A stretch of DNA of 64,000 bases. Source: JANWHQ01 sp963775275. Its GTDB lineage: Bacteria > Pseudomonadota > Alphaproteobacteria > Caulobacterales > Caulobacteraceae. The position numbers and the translations under genes are program-made. The DNA lies in NCBI GenBank assembly GCA_963775275.1, contig CAVZII010000005.1:372001-436000 (forward strand), read 5' to 3'. The notes below the pieces were generated by a model. The model was given only the letters and a program-made list of their open reading frames with translations. It was not told where the DNA came from and made no database searches. Positions 25,937 to 33,955 of the stretch are shown here, one piece after another (position 1 is the first letter of the stretch; each line of letters begins with the position of its first letter).

Positions 25937-26656
25937 CTATCCGTCCAGGCGGGCGAGCAGGCGATCCTCGTTGTCGCGGACCCACTCGAACAGCCGCTGG
26001 TCTTCGTGGAACACGGCGCGAAGCTCCCGCTCGAGGCCGACGTCGAGCGTCAGGGGGGCCGAGTTGGAGCGCTGGACATGGATGGGGGGCGGAACGGGCC
26101 GGCCGGCCCCCCTCGCCACCGCGGCCAGGAGCCGGTTCAACGACGTGGTGGTGACGGCGGCGAAGCGCTGCTCGATGACGTCGATGGCCACCTGGGCCGA
26201 CCCGCGCTTGGGGCACAGCAGCTTGCACTGGCGATTGCCGACCCGCTTGGACCGCGCCGGCTCGAGCATGGACCTGGCGACCGTCTCGAAGTCCTCGTAC
26301 ACGGGGAAGTGATCCTGCGGCCGCTTGCGTCCCGTCCGGTCGACCGCCCCGTCCCGGAGGTAGGCATAAAGCGACTTCATCCGGCCGACCGGGTCGCGAA
26401 CAGTGAACAGGCCCAGGGTGGGGCGTCCGAGCCTGGGCGCGACAAAGTGATCGAAGTCACGCAGCCTGAGGCCGGCGCTGATGGCGCGCAGCGCGCGCCA
26501 CCGCTCGGGCGGAAAGTCCGGCATCTGCTGCGGATTCTTGATCCGCGTGAGCCTCAGCCAGCCTTCGCCGAAGATCAGGCCAAGGCCGTGCTCGACGCTC
26601 GTCCCGCCCGTCTTGGAGGCATGGAGGTGGAAGAGGGCCCGATCCTCGCCCGTCAT
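25937..26656 (-). CDS. sulfotransferase family protein
   Basis: 239 residues. N-terminal phosphosulfate-binding loop HLHASKTGGTSVEHGL and 3'-phosphate motif LFTVRDPVGRMKSLYAYLRD match the membrane-associated sulfotransferase-2-like group that modifies sugars or polysaccharides with PAPS. No TM segment is visible. Substrate unknown; there is no polysaccharide cluster nearby. Confidence 0.8.
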   Translation of the reverse strand: MTGEDRALFHLHASKTGGTSVEHGLGLIFGEGWLRLTRIKNPQQMPDFPPERWRALRAISAGLRLRDFDHFVAPRLGRPTLGLFTVRDPVGRMKSLYAYLRDGAVDRTGRKRPQDHFPVYEDFETVARSMLEPARSKRVGNRQCKLLCPKRGSAQVAIDVIEQRFAAVTTTSLNRLLAAVARGAGRPVPPPIHVQRSNSAPLTLDVGLERELRAVFHEDQRLFEWVRDNEDRLLARLDG

Positions 26657-27007
26657 CGGAGGCGCCGCCCGGCCATCCCGCCTCGACGGGACCTCAACGA
26701 CTCCGCGCCGCCGGGATCCTCCCCGACCGCGGAAACCGGCCTTGGGCCGCGATGGCCCGGGTAACCTCGCCCGGCGCGGCTCCCCGCCGCCCGGTCACAT
26801 CGTGCATCCTGCATTGCCCCACCCGGCCTGGCCCTTCCGGACCAGGTCGCCAAACTTTCCGTGTACCCAGCGGACGATAGGCGGACATCCGTCCGGCATG
26901 GAAGGAAAAATGCGCCGGCCGGGACCACCCACGGCGGACGACGGACCTGCATCCGCCCCCGCAATCCGCCGCACGACGCTGGAGAGCGACGGCGAAGCAG
27001 CGCGCGC
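26657..27007. other. intergenic region with no supported gene
   Basis: About 350 bases between two minus-strand genes. Frames on both strands are Arg/Pro/Gly-rich shadows typical of GC-rich noncoding DNA. Nothing else recognised. Confidence 0.4.
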
Positions 27008-27658
27008 TCAGACCGCCGACGGCGCCGGCGGCGCGGGCCGGCGCGGGGCGAGCCAGACCCGGCGGAAGGTCCACAGCGCGGCCGCCATGAGAAGGACCAG
27101 CAGGCCGATCCCGGCCTGGTCGAGGTCGAGGCGGAACCGCGGAGGGGAAGCGCCGTCCCCCGCAGGGGACCGGACCGCCACAGGCCCGGACAGGAGCATG
27201 AGCGAGGCCGCGGGCCGGGACCCCGCGACAGGCGCGGGCGGATCGTCGGCCGCGACGTCCGACGACGACGCGGCGTAGGCGACCGGGAGGGCGGACAGGA
27301 GGCCTGGCGCATCGGCCGCCGGGCCCGCGGCCAGGACCGGCGCCGATGGGGCCGTGGACGGCGCCGACGGGGCGCCTGCGAGCACGAGCGCGGAGCGGCG
27401 GGACGAGCGACCGGTCCAGGCGGCCGGGGCCGGCGCGGCGCCCAGGAGCTGGAAGGCGCCGTCGGGGTCGTCGACGATGGAGCCGTCAGCGGCCTCCGGG
27501 CCGCCCAGGAGCTGGAGCACGCCGGGCGGCGGATCGCGGTCGGCGAAGCCGGAGGCGGGGCGGTCGGCGGGCCTGGGGACGTCGCAGGCGCAAAGCCACA
27601 GGACCGACAGGCCCAGGACGGCCGCCAAGCGCGCGGCGATGGGGACACGCCCTCCCAT
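27008..27658 (-). CDS. hypothetical lipoprotein-like protein with C-terminal TM
   Basis: 216 residues: N-terminal hydrophobic segment ending in a possible lipobox (LWLCACD), a long Ala/Pro-rich region with two similar patches (VLQLLGGPEAADGSIVDD and AFQLLGAAPAP), and a C-terminal TM helix (about 185-203) followed by RRVWLAPRRP. This layout resembles surface proteins with a C-terminal sorting or anchor helix, but no known tag is recognised. Confidence 0.5.
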   Translation of the reverse strand: MGGRVPIAARLAAVLGLSVLWLCACDVPRPADRPASGFADRDPPPGVLQLLGGPEAADGSIVDDPDGAFQLLGAAPAPAAWTGRSSRRSALVLAGAPSAPSTAPSAPVLAAGPAADAPGLLSALPVAYAASSSDVAADDPPAPVAGSRPAASLMLLSGPVAVRSPAGDGASPPRFRLDLDQAGIGLLVLLMAAALWTFRRVWLAPRRPAPPAPSAV

Positions 27659-27790
27659 AGGGCCAAGGTCGAGCGATTCGAGACGGGGGAGAAGGGGCGG
27701 CTTGGCCGTGGCGATGACAACGAAGCGGAGTCAGCCAGTCCGGCCAGGCCCTGCCTGGAGAAAGCCGCGTGGAAGCCGAGGCCGGTCGGG

Positions 27791-28462
27791 GCGATCACCG
27801 TCAAGGCCGTCCACGCATTCGAAAATGCGCATCCGGCCGCGCGTGCGGACTTTCACGCCAATGTCAGGGCGCTCGTCGGACCTGCGTTTTCCGATCCGGA
27901 GATCGAAGAGCTCGTCGACGGCCTCGCCTACCGTGCCGATCCGGCCGAGTACGGATCGTTCTTGAGCTATGGAACTCAGGACAGCTTCCGAACGACGCCG
28001 AGGCAACGCGCCGTTTTCGACAAGGTCATCGCGCGCATGCCGCACACCAAGCTCTTTGACCGCGCCCGCGCGGCCCACAAGCGGGCGATCCAGGATGGAA
28101 AGATCCAGACTTGCCTCCGTCCGTTCCCCGCCGCCCGCGTTGCCCGCAGCAGCCATCGTCGGCTGGTTCCCATCTTTTCTTCTTCAGTGGACGGTACATA
28201 TAGTTCGGCGGCTGGGGTGATGGAGTTCCCGCCCAACAGCCTGATGCCCGACGCCGTGATCCTGGGCTTCCGACTTGGGTTCGCCTGGTCGGGATGGCCG
28301 CTCCAGATCTTCCTTGCGGTGGGCGCGGCGGGCCAGATTTGGACGCTCGAGCGCGCTCTTGCCGCAAAACCGGGTTCCATTCTTTTGCGCAACGCGCTCC
28401 GGCCTTCCTTTCGCTCTGGGTTCTGGCGCGCGGGTCGCTTGCGAAACGTCCGGCCATCCTGA
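27791..28462 (+). CDS. hypothetical protein, start unclear
   Basis: Good alphaproteobacterial codon bias from about 27790 to 28150: AVHAFENAHPAARADFHANV, FSDPEIEELVDGLAYRADP, FLSYGTQDSFRTTPRQRAVF, FDRARAAHKRAIQDGK. No family recognised. The frame is open far upstream but without a normal start near the coding part (only CTG or ATC), and after 28200 it runs through a dispersed repeat, so both ends may be altered. It could be a gene remnant near the left edge of the main phage block. Coordinates are approximate. Confidence 0.4.
   Translation, partial: AITVKAVHAFENAHPAARADFHANVRALVGPAFSDPEIEELVDGLAYRADPAEYGSFLSYGTQDSFRTTPRQRAVFDKVIARMPHTKLFDRARAAHKRAIQDGKIQTCLRPFPAARVARSSHRRLVPIFSSSVDGTYSSAAGVMEFPPNSLMPDAVILGFRLGFAWSGWPLQIFLAVGAAGQIWTLERALAAKPGSILLRNALRPSFRSGFWRAGRLRNVRPS
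28345..28400. repeat. dispersed REP-like element (CCGCAAAACCGGGTTCC type)
   Basis: GCGCTCTTGCCGCAAAACC, GGGTTCCATTCTTTTGCGC: a hairpin with arms CGCAAAA and TTTTGCG. A close copy lies at 49440-49480. This matches a repeat type widespread in alphaproteobacterial intergenic DNA. Confidence 0.7.
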
Positions 28463-28577
28463 TCGCCGTCCGTGTCCCGACCTCGGTCCTGGTCTAAGCG
28501 GCGAGCCATGTCGTGCTCGTAGCGCCGATGTTCGAGGCAGGCCCAAGCACCACTGAAAGGACCCGAGCAAGCGCCGG

Positions 28578-29093
28578 CTAGTCCGAGTCGCGGACGGCGG
28601 CGCGGAGGGTCTGGGTCAGGCGGCCCTTGTTCCCGAAGGCCCAGGTCCCGCCGTAGACGACGTCGTCGACCCGCCAATGCCCGGCGACGACGCGAAGGAC
28701 GAGCTTGTCGCGCCAGACGACGGGCGGCTGGCCGCGCTCGCGATGGACGAGGCGCGCAGTGCACACCGCGCGGACATGGCCTGCGCGGCAGGACTCGACG
28801 CGGACCTCGGTCGGCCCCTCGAACAGGGAGCTGAAGACGTCGCCCTCGAGGAGCGGCGGCTCCTGGCCGCGGGCGGCGCGGGCATGGCGCGCCTCGGCCC
28901 GGGCGGCGCTGTCCAGCAGGAAGGCCAGCTTGGGCGTGAGATAGGTCGCAAGGCGGGCGCGGCCGCGCGCATCGGGCACGCCGCCCAGCCGGCCGGCTCC
29001 CAGGCAGCAGGCGCGGTAGAAGGCGGCGGCCTGCGCCTGGGGCGAGCCATGCGCGGCGACCACAGTCGCGGCAGCCAGAGCCGCAAGCATCAT
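28578..29093 (-). CDS. secreted DUF3828-like protein
   Basis: 171 residues with a signal peptide (1-20, ending QAQA), then an NTF2-like body: FYRACCLGAGRLGG, LTPKLAFLLDSAARAE, FEGPTEVRVESC and the end motif WRVDDVVYGGTWAFGNKGRL. Such proteins are periplasmic and of unknown function. It is the last host-type gene before the portal gene. Confidence 0.65.
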   Translation of the reverse strand: MMLAALAAATVVAAHGSPQAQAAAFYRACCLGAGRLGGVPDARGRARLATYLTPKLAFLLDSAARAEARHARAARGQEPPLLEGDVFSSLFEGPTEVRVESCRAGHVRAVCTARLVHRERGQPPVVWRDKLVLRVVAGHWRVDDVVYGGTWAFGNKGRLTQTLRAAVRDSD

Positions 29094-29166
29094 CGCAAGC
29101 CTCCCCGATCCCCGGCGGGAGCCTAGCCATTCGAGGGCGGCGGGGCGAATCCGGCCGGCCTGAGCC

Positions 29167-29278
29167 CCTCACCCTCCCATTGCCTCGCAATGGGCCCCTC
29201 CCTCTCCCCCTTCGGGGGCGAGGGCGATACGGGCGTTTCAGCCCCCACCCCAACCCTCCCCTCACGGGGAAGGGAGGA
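29167..29278. repeat. cluster of three intergenic palindromes
   Basis: CCCATTGC-CTC-GCAATGGG (29176-29194), CCCTCTCCCCC-TTC-GGGGGCGAGGG (29200-29224) and a CCCTCCCC/GGGGAAGGG hairpin near 29254-29274. They fill the space between the divergent secreted protein and portal genes and may serve as transcription barriers at the edge of the phage block. Confidence 0.65.
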
Positions 29279-29285
29279 GAGATCC

Positions 29286-31244
29286 ATGACCGACGACATC
29301 CTGGAGGAGGCCAAGGAGGCCTTCCGGCTTTGCGAGGAGCGCGAGGCGGACAATCGCCGCGACGCGCTGGACGACCTGCGCTTTGCGCGGCTGGGCGAGC
29401 AATGGCCCGCCGAAATCCGTCGCCAGCGGGAGCTGGACGGGCGGCCGTGCCTGACGATCAACCGGCTGCCGGCGTTCATCCGGCAGGTGGTCAACGACTC
29501 CCGCCAGAACAAGCCGGCGATCAAGGTCCATCCTGTGGACAGCGCCGCCGACCCGGCGACGGCGGACGTGCTGAACGGCCTGATCCGCCAGATCGAGGCG
29601 GCTTCGCGCGCGGACCAGGCCTATGACACGGCGATCGACTTCGCGGTGACCATGGGGTTCGGCTACTTCCGGATCAACACACAGTATGCGGATGATGACA
29701 GCTTCGACCTGGACCTGGCCATCGAGCGGGTCGCCAACCCGTTCAGCATCTGGGGCGATCCCCACTCCACGGCCGCCGACTCCTCGGACTGGAACATCGC
29801 GTTCGCCGCCGAGCTGATGACCAAGGCCGCGTTCGAGCGCCGGTACAAGGGCGCGGACGCCGTGGACTGGAAGGGCGACGGCTATGGCGGGCTGGCGGCG
29901 CCGTGGCTGGACGGCGAGGCCGTGCGGGTAGCCGAGTACTGGAAGCGCGAGGAGACGGCGCGCCGGGTGGTGATGCTGTCGAACCAGGAGGTGCTCGGCG
30001 CGGACGTGATGGCCGCGCGACGAGAGGAGATCGAGGCCCTGGGCCTTCAGGTCATCGGCGAGCGGGAGGTGAGGAGCCACAAGGTGCGCCAGTACGTCCT
30101 GACCGGCGCGGAGGTGCTGGAGGAACGGGACTGGGCGGGCCGGTTCATCCCGATCGTGCCGGTGTGGGGCGAGGAGGTGAACGTCGAGGGCAAGCGTCGC
30201 CTGAGGTCGCTGGTCAGGGACGCCAAGGACCCGCAGCAGATGTTCAACTATTGGCGCACGGCGTCCACGGAGCTCGTGGCGCTGGCGCCCAAGGCGCCCT
30301 TCATCGGCCCCAAGGGCGCGTTCACGACCGACGCGGGCAAGTGGGCGAGCGCCAATACCGAGAGCCACGCCTACATCGAGTACGACGGCGCCGTCCCGCC
30401 GCAGCGCCAGCCATTCGCGGGCGTCCCGGCCGGCGCGCTGCAGGAGGCGATGAGCGCCGCGGACGACCTGAAGGCGGTGATCGGGCTGTTCGACGCCTCG
30501 CTGGGCGCCAAGGGCAACGAAACCAGCGGGCGGGCGATCCTGGCCAGGGCGAGGGAGGGCGATGTCTCGACCTTCCACTTCATCGACAACCTGTCCCGCG
30601 CCATCGAGCACGGCGGGCGGATCCTGATCGACCTGATCCCGCTGGTCTATTCCGGCAAGCGGGTGATCCGGGTGCTGGGCCAGGAGGGCCAGGGACCGGC
30701 GAGCGTGCAGATCGGCGGGCCCTCGCCGGCTCCGGCGGCGGCGCCCCAGGCGGGTGCGCTGACGGGGATGGAGCGGATCTATGACCTGAGCGCCGGCAAG
30801 TACGACGTGACGGTGGAGACCGGCCCCTCGTTCACGACGCGGCGCGAGGAAGCGGCGAACCAGATGATCGAGCTGATGCGGGCCTATCCGGCGGCCGCGC
30901 CGGTGATCGGAGACCTCTTGGCCAAGAACCTGGACTGGCCGGGCGCGGACGAGATCGCCCGGCGGCTGCAGGCGATGCTGCCGCCGCAGGCCCTGGGCCA
31001 GGCGCAGGCGGGGGCTTCGCCCCAGGCGCTGCAGCTGCAGCAGGCGGCCGCGCAGAAGATCAACGAGCTCACCAGCCAACTGACGGCCGCCCTGCAGCGC
31101 CTTGCCGTCCTGGAATCCGACCGGCAGGTGCAGGTGCGCAAGGCCGAGATCGACGCGTTCAAGGCGCAGACCGACCGGATGCGGCTGGCGCACGAACTCG
31201 GCCAGCCCTCGCCCAGCGTCCGTCCCGGCGCCGTGGCCGGCTAA
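29286..31244 (+). CDS. phage portal protein, P22 type
   Basis: 652 residues forming the DNA entry ring of a podovirus-like head. Landmarks: FARLGEQWP near the start, RPCLTINRLPAFIRQVVNDSRQNKPAIKVHP, MGFGYFRI, ANPFSIWGDP and GNETSGRAILARAREGD, all typical of the P22 portal group. The C-terminal 100 residues are Gln/Ala-rich helix (barrel-like). ATG 29286 follows GGAGGAGA. Expected right after terminase, but here 9.5 kb away. Confidence 0.92.
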   Translation: MTDDILEEAKEAFRLCEEREADNRRDALDDLRFARLGEQWPAEIRRQRELDGRPCLTINRLPAFIRQVVNDSRQNKPAIKVHPVDSAADPATADVLNGLIRQIEAASRADQAYDTAIDFAVTMGFGYFRINTQYADDDSFDLDLAIERVANPFSIWGDPHSTAADSSDWNIAFAAELMTKAAFERRYKGADAVDWKGDGYGGLAAPWLDGEAVRVAEYWKREETARRVVMLSNQEVLGADVMAARREEIEALGLQVIGEREVRSHKVRQYVLTGAEVLEERDWAGRFIPIVPVWGEEVNVEGKRRLRSLVRDAKDPQQMFNYWRTASTELVALAPKAPFIGPKGAFTTDAGKWASANTESHAYIEYDGAVPPQRQPFAGVPAGALQEAMSAADDLKAVIGLFDASLGAKGNETSGRAILARAREGDVSTFHFIDNLSRAIEHGGRILIDLIPLVYSGKRVIRVLGQEGQGPASVQIGGPSPAPAAAPQAGALTGMERIYDLSAGKYDVTVETGPSFTTRREEAANQMIELMRAYPAAAPVIGDLLAKNLDWPGADEIARRLQAMLPPQALGQAQAGASPQALQLQQAAAQKINELTSQLTAALQRLAVLESDRQVQVRKAEIDAFKAQTDRMRLAHELGQPSPSVRPGAVAG

Positions 31245-31311
31245 CGTCACGCCAGGCGAGCCCGACCTGGGCTGCAGATTGCCCGGTCGTCTCAACACAG
31301 AGAAAGGCCGG

Positions 31312-31587
31312 ATGACCGTCCAGCGTCGAGGAAACCTGGCCGACACCTCGAGGCTCGCCTGTGTCGCAGGCTTCCTCACGCTGGGAACCCTGGAAGCGCT
31401 CGATACGCACGGCGCCCCGCCTCGCCTGCTCAACGACTGGGCCGCGCGGGCCACGGGCGGCGTCACATGCGCGCTGATGCGGCTCTTCGTCATCGTCTGG
31501 AATGCAATCGCGGCAGGGCCGGCCGGCTCAACCCGACCCCCCCGGTCCGCGCCATGGCTCACGGATATTGTTCTTGCTTTGTTCTAG
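31312..31587 (+). CDS. small hypothetical protein
   Basis: 91 residues with normal codon bias: TSRLACVAGFLTLGTLEALD, PRLLNDWAARATGGVTCALM, RLFVIVWNAIAAG. Two weakly hydrophobic helices; a lysis or membrane role is possible but unproven. ATG with AAAGG upstream, 67 bases after the portal gene. The last codons run into the SOS-type promoter at 31570. Confidence 0.45.
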   Translation: MTVQRRGNLADTSRLACVAGFLTLGTLEALDTHGAPPRLLNDWAARATGGVTCALMRLFVIVWNAIAAGPAGSTRPPRSAPWLTDIVLALF

Positions 31588-31602
31588 TCGGCCGGCTATG
31601 AT
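31570..31602 (+). promoter_or_regulatory. SOS-type promoter A (LexA box on -35)
   Basis: GTTC-TTGCTTT-GTTC (31570-31584) is a perfect alphaproteobacterial LexA box. Inside it lies -35 TTGCTT (31574-31579); 17 bases later comes -10 TATGAT (31597-31602). The element, including the following leader (CATGTTCCCGAATTGCG), recurs at 32558 and 33852. The nearest supported gene downstream is the lysozyme at 32029. Confidence 0.75.
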
Positions 31603-32028
31603 GATCATGTTCCCGAATTGCGGTCGTTCCACCGTGACCGGGACGGTCCTCGCGGCCAGGAAGCAGGGCGTGCGCCAGGTGCGCGTCGCCCAGTCGTGCG
31701 AGCCCCGCCCCGACGACAGGCGAGTGTCCTGGCGGCAATGCGAGATGCACCGGCCCCGTTCGTGATCCTGGCCATCATTGGCAAGACTTCGGGTCGCGCC
31801 GGCGGCGGCCGGCCAGGACCGGACTCGGGTCCGATCAACTCCGTATAAAGACTATCTCCCGAGCTGGCCTCCGGGACGGAGGCCGATCGGGCTGCCGTTC
31901 GTGACGGCGCCCGGCGAGCCGCCTCAGCAGTCGTCTTTACGTTTTCCGCACGCAGACGCCCGTCGCATCGGCCGATCGGACGACCAGCCCAGCGGTCTTG
32001 CCGGACCTACAACAAGCCTGGAGAGCCC
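31603..32028. other. leader or degenerate cassette between promoter A and lysozyme
   Basis: About 425 bases with no gene that matches the two sister cassettes: no MGLLDDW start is found at the expected distance. A TCCGTATAAAGAC patch near 31845 may be another promoter. It could be a cassette that lost its effector gene. Confidence 0.4.
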
Positions 32029-32493
32029 ATGACTTCACCGAAGCTCGCCAGCGATCTGCGCCGCGACGAAGGCCTGCGCCTTCACGCCTACCCGGACCCT
32101 GTGTCCGGCGGCGCGCCCTGGACCATCGGCTACGGCCACACGGGCCCCGACGTGCGTCCGGGCCTGGCCTGGACCGAAGCGCAGGCCGAGCAGGCGCTCG
32201 AGGCCGACATCTCCCGCGCCTGCGCCCTGCTCGACGCCCACGCGCCGTGGTGGCGGGACCTGGACGACGTCCGTCAGGATGTGCTGGCGAACATGTGCTT
32301 CAACATGGGCTGGGGCCCGCCCGACGGCCGCCACGGACTCGGCGCGTTCCGCCGAACGCTGGCGGCGGTCCGGACCGGGGACTGGTCGGCGGCGCGGGAC
32401 GGCATGTTGGCCTCGCGCTGGGCCCGGCAGGTCGGCGCACGCGCGACGCGCCTCGCGTCGATGATGCTGACCGGTGAACGCTCGCACGGCTGA
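32029..32493 (+). CDS. phage lysozyme, glycoside hydrolase family 24 (T4 type)
   Basis: 154-residue muramidase for host lysis. Catalytic layout of T4-type lysozyme: Glu in LRRDEGLRLHAYPDPVSGG, then WTIGYGHTG with the Thr/Asp region, and FNMGWG later. It has no signal peptide or anchor, so a holin is needed; two holin-like membrane proteins lie at the far end of the module. ATG with GGAGAGCCC upstream. Confidence 0.9.
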   Translation: MTSPKLASDLRRDEGLRLHAYPDPVSGGAPWTIGYGHTGPDVRPGLAWTEAQAEQALEADISRACALLDAHAPWWRDLDDVRQDVLANMCFNMGWGPPDGRHGLGAFRRTLAAVRTGDWSAARDGMLASRWARQVGARATRLASMMLTGERSHG

Positions 32494-32557
32494 GGACGCC
32501 CGGCCCGCTGGGGCATGCCTGCCGCAGTGGTCATCGATCCCTTCGCTTCGCTAGAAT

Positions 32558-32590
32558 GTTCTTGCTTTGTTCCATTCCTGCGGCTACGAT
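32558..32590 (+). promoter_or_regulatory. SOS-type promoter B (LexA box on -35)
   Basis: Perfect GTTC-TTGCTTT-GTTC (32558-32572); -35 TTGCTT (32562-32567), 17-base spacer, -10 TACGAT (32585-32590). The leader to the MGLLDDW gene is about 65 bases. Sister of elements at 31570 and 33852. Confidence 0.78.
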
Positions 32591-32661
32591 GACCATGCTT
32601 CCGATTTGCGCCTGGGACACGGCTGAAAAACCTTCGATCCGATCTGTTGATGAGGGGGAAG

Positions 32662-33267
32662 ATGGGGCTGCTCGACGACTGGACTGGCGCTGGCGAATCC
32701 TCGCCGCCCGGCGGAGCGCTCCGGACTACTGACGCTCGGCCATACCCTGGGCCGCCAGGATCAGGGTTCGGGAGAGGTGCGCCGACAACGCCGCGGCGAA
32801 CCGGCGTGGTCCGGCTTGCGAGCCGCGCCCCTGCCCCGAAGCCAGCGGCCAAGCCGCAGGGCCAAGTCCTTCGAGATGCGAGCTGCCCAATCCCGCCCAA
32901 GGGGCCGCCGGGCGCCAGCATCGACGCCAACATCGAGGCCGCGCGGTTCATGTCGCCTCTTGACGTCTACCAGGCGGTGCGCCACGGCGGGAAATGGGAT
33001 TACAAGCAACGGCAAAAGGGAAACAGGGATTACCAGGATTTCGGCAACTTCAACTACGGCGCGGTGATGACGGCGAACGGCTGGGGTCCGGAGACGATCC
33101 TGAGAGGGGCGGGCTGGGCTCAGCAGAGGGCGGGGACGTCGCGCAAGGAATTCGGAAGCCCCCTCGGCGGGCCACCCTACGGCGACGACCCTGCGGATCA
33201 GCGCCAGATCAAGGCCGGAATCGACTACTACGAGAAGACCTGCATGGCTTCACCTCGGAGGCGATAG
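32662..33267 (+). CDS. putative effector: MGLLDDW leader plus polymorphic toxin type 44-like domain
   Basis: 201 residues. Residues 1-20 (MGLLDDWTGAGESSPPGG) match the start of the muramidase-like protein at 33956. A Pro/Ala-rich linker follows (about 20-90), then a C-terminal domain with ANIEAARFMSP, HGGKWDYKQR, YQDFGNFNYGAVMTANG, ILRGAGWAQQRAGTS and PPYGDDPADQRQIKAGIDYY, the pattern of the polymorphic toxin type 44 family (predicted toxin; activity not known to me). ATG follows GAGGGGGAAG. The next gene starts one base after its stop and codes for a lipoprotein, the natural immunity candidate. The family is identified from memory. Confidence 0.72.
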   Translation: MGLLDDWTGAGESSPPGGALRTTDARPYPGPPGSGFGRGAPTTPRRTGVVRLASRAPAPKPAAKPQGQVLRDASCPIPPKGPPGASIDANIEAARFMSPLDVYQAVRHGGKWDYKQRQKGNRDYQDFGNFNYGAVMTANGWGPETILRGAGWAQQRAGTSRKEFGSPLGGPPYGDDPADQRQIKAGIDYYEKTCMASPRRR

Positions 33268-33268
33268 G

Positions 33269-33730
33269 ATGGACGTCCCGTGTCGCTGGGTGGCCTTGCT
33301 GGCGCTTGTTGCAGCGACGGCGGCCTGCAGCGGCGGCGCCAAGCTGGACGGAGACGTGATCCGGCGCGCGGTCGATCCCGCGAGTCACGTGGCCGCGACC
33401 GCAACGCGCAGCGACAGGGGCGGCGCAACAGCACCGTTCGTCTACCACCTCTACCTCCGCGGCTCGCGGGACCGGGCCCCCCACGAGATCCTGCGCGCCA
33501 CCAGGGTAAGGGCGATCGATCTCAGCTGGTCCAGCCCTCGGCACCTGACGGTGAGGCTCACCTGCGGCGACGTCTATCAGTTCACGAACTTCGATGATGA
33601 GATCGATCGCTCCGGGCAGGACTTCGGGCGAACCTATGTGACCCTGGACGTCTCCCGGACGTGTGACGAACCGGCCGCGGCCATCGGAACGCCGGCCGCT
33701 CCGGCCAGCGCCGGCGGGCGCACCCAATGA
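33269..33730 (+). CDS. putative immunity lipoprotein for the toxin-44-like protein
   Basis: 153 residues: lipoprotein signal with lipobox (LVAATAAC, Cys at 20), then a beta-rich domain (FVYHLYLRGSRD, AIDLSWSSPRHLTVRLTCGD, YQFTNFDDEID) and an Ala/Pro tail. No known family. Its start lies one base after the toxin-44-like gene. Position and envelope anchoring suggest it protects the producer; if so, the partner acts in the periplasm. That is inference. Confidence 0.6.
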   Translation: MDVPCRWVALLALVAATAACSGGAKLDGDVIRRAVDPASHVAATATRSDRGGATAPFVYHLYLRGSRDRAPHEILRATRVRAIDLSWSSPRHLTVRLTCGDVYQFTNFDDEIDRSGQDFGRTYVTLDVSRTCDEPAAAIGTPAAPASAGGRTQ

Positions 33731-33851
33731 GCTGGCGAATAGAGGGGCTGGCGCGAACCGCCGGCGAGATGCGTTCGACGTGACGCGCCTCGGCCGCGGC
33801 GGTTCGCCCTGGCGTCCCGCAGCACCCCTCGGCCGCCAATGGCCACAATTC

Positions 33852-33884
33852 GTACTTGCTTTGTTCTGGTCTGGCGGATAGGAT
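33852..33884 (+). promoter_or_regulatory. SOS-type promoter C (LexA box with one mismatch)
   Basis: GTAC-TTGCTTT-GTTC (33852-33866), one base off the LexA box; -35 TTGCTT (33856-33861), 17-base spacer, -10 TAGGAT (33879-33884). Same layout and leader as elements A and B. LexA binding may be weaker here. Confidence 0.7.
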
Positions 33885-33955
33885 GGTCAGGTTCCGAATT
33901 CGTGCCTGCCGGTCAGGCGAGGGCCGCTGGCCGCGATCGAAAAAGGAGCGAGAGA

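Noticed and set aside
29262..31562. 766-codon minus-strand frame opposite the portal gene
   Set aside because: Low-complexity shadow; the portal frame matches the P22 portal pattern.
31599..31765. Short ORF starting within the -10 of promoter A
   Set aside because: It starts inside the promoter and the same stretch in the sister promoters is non-coding leader.
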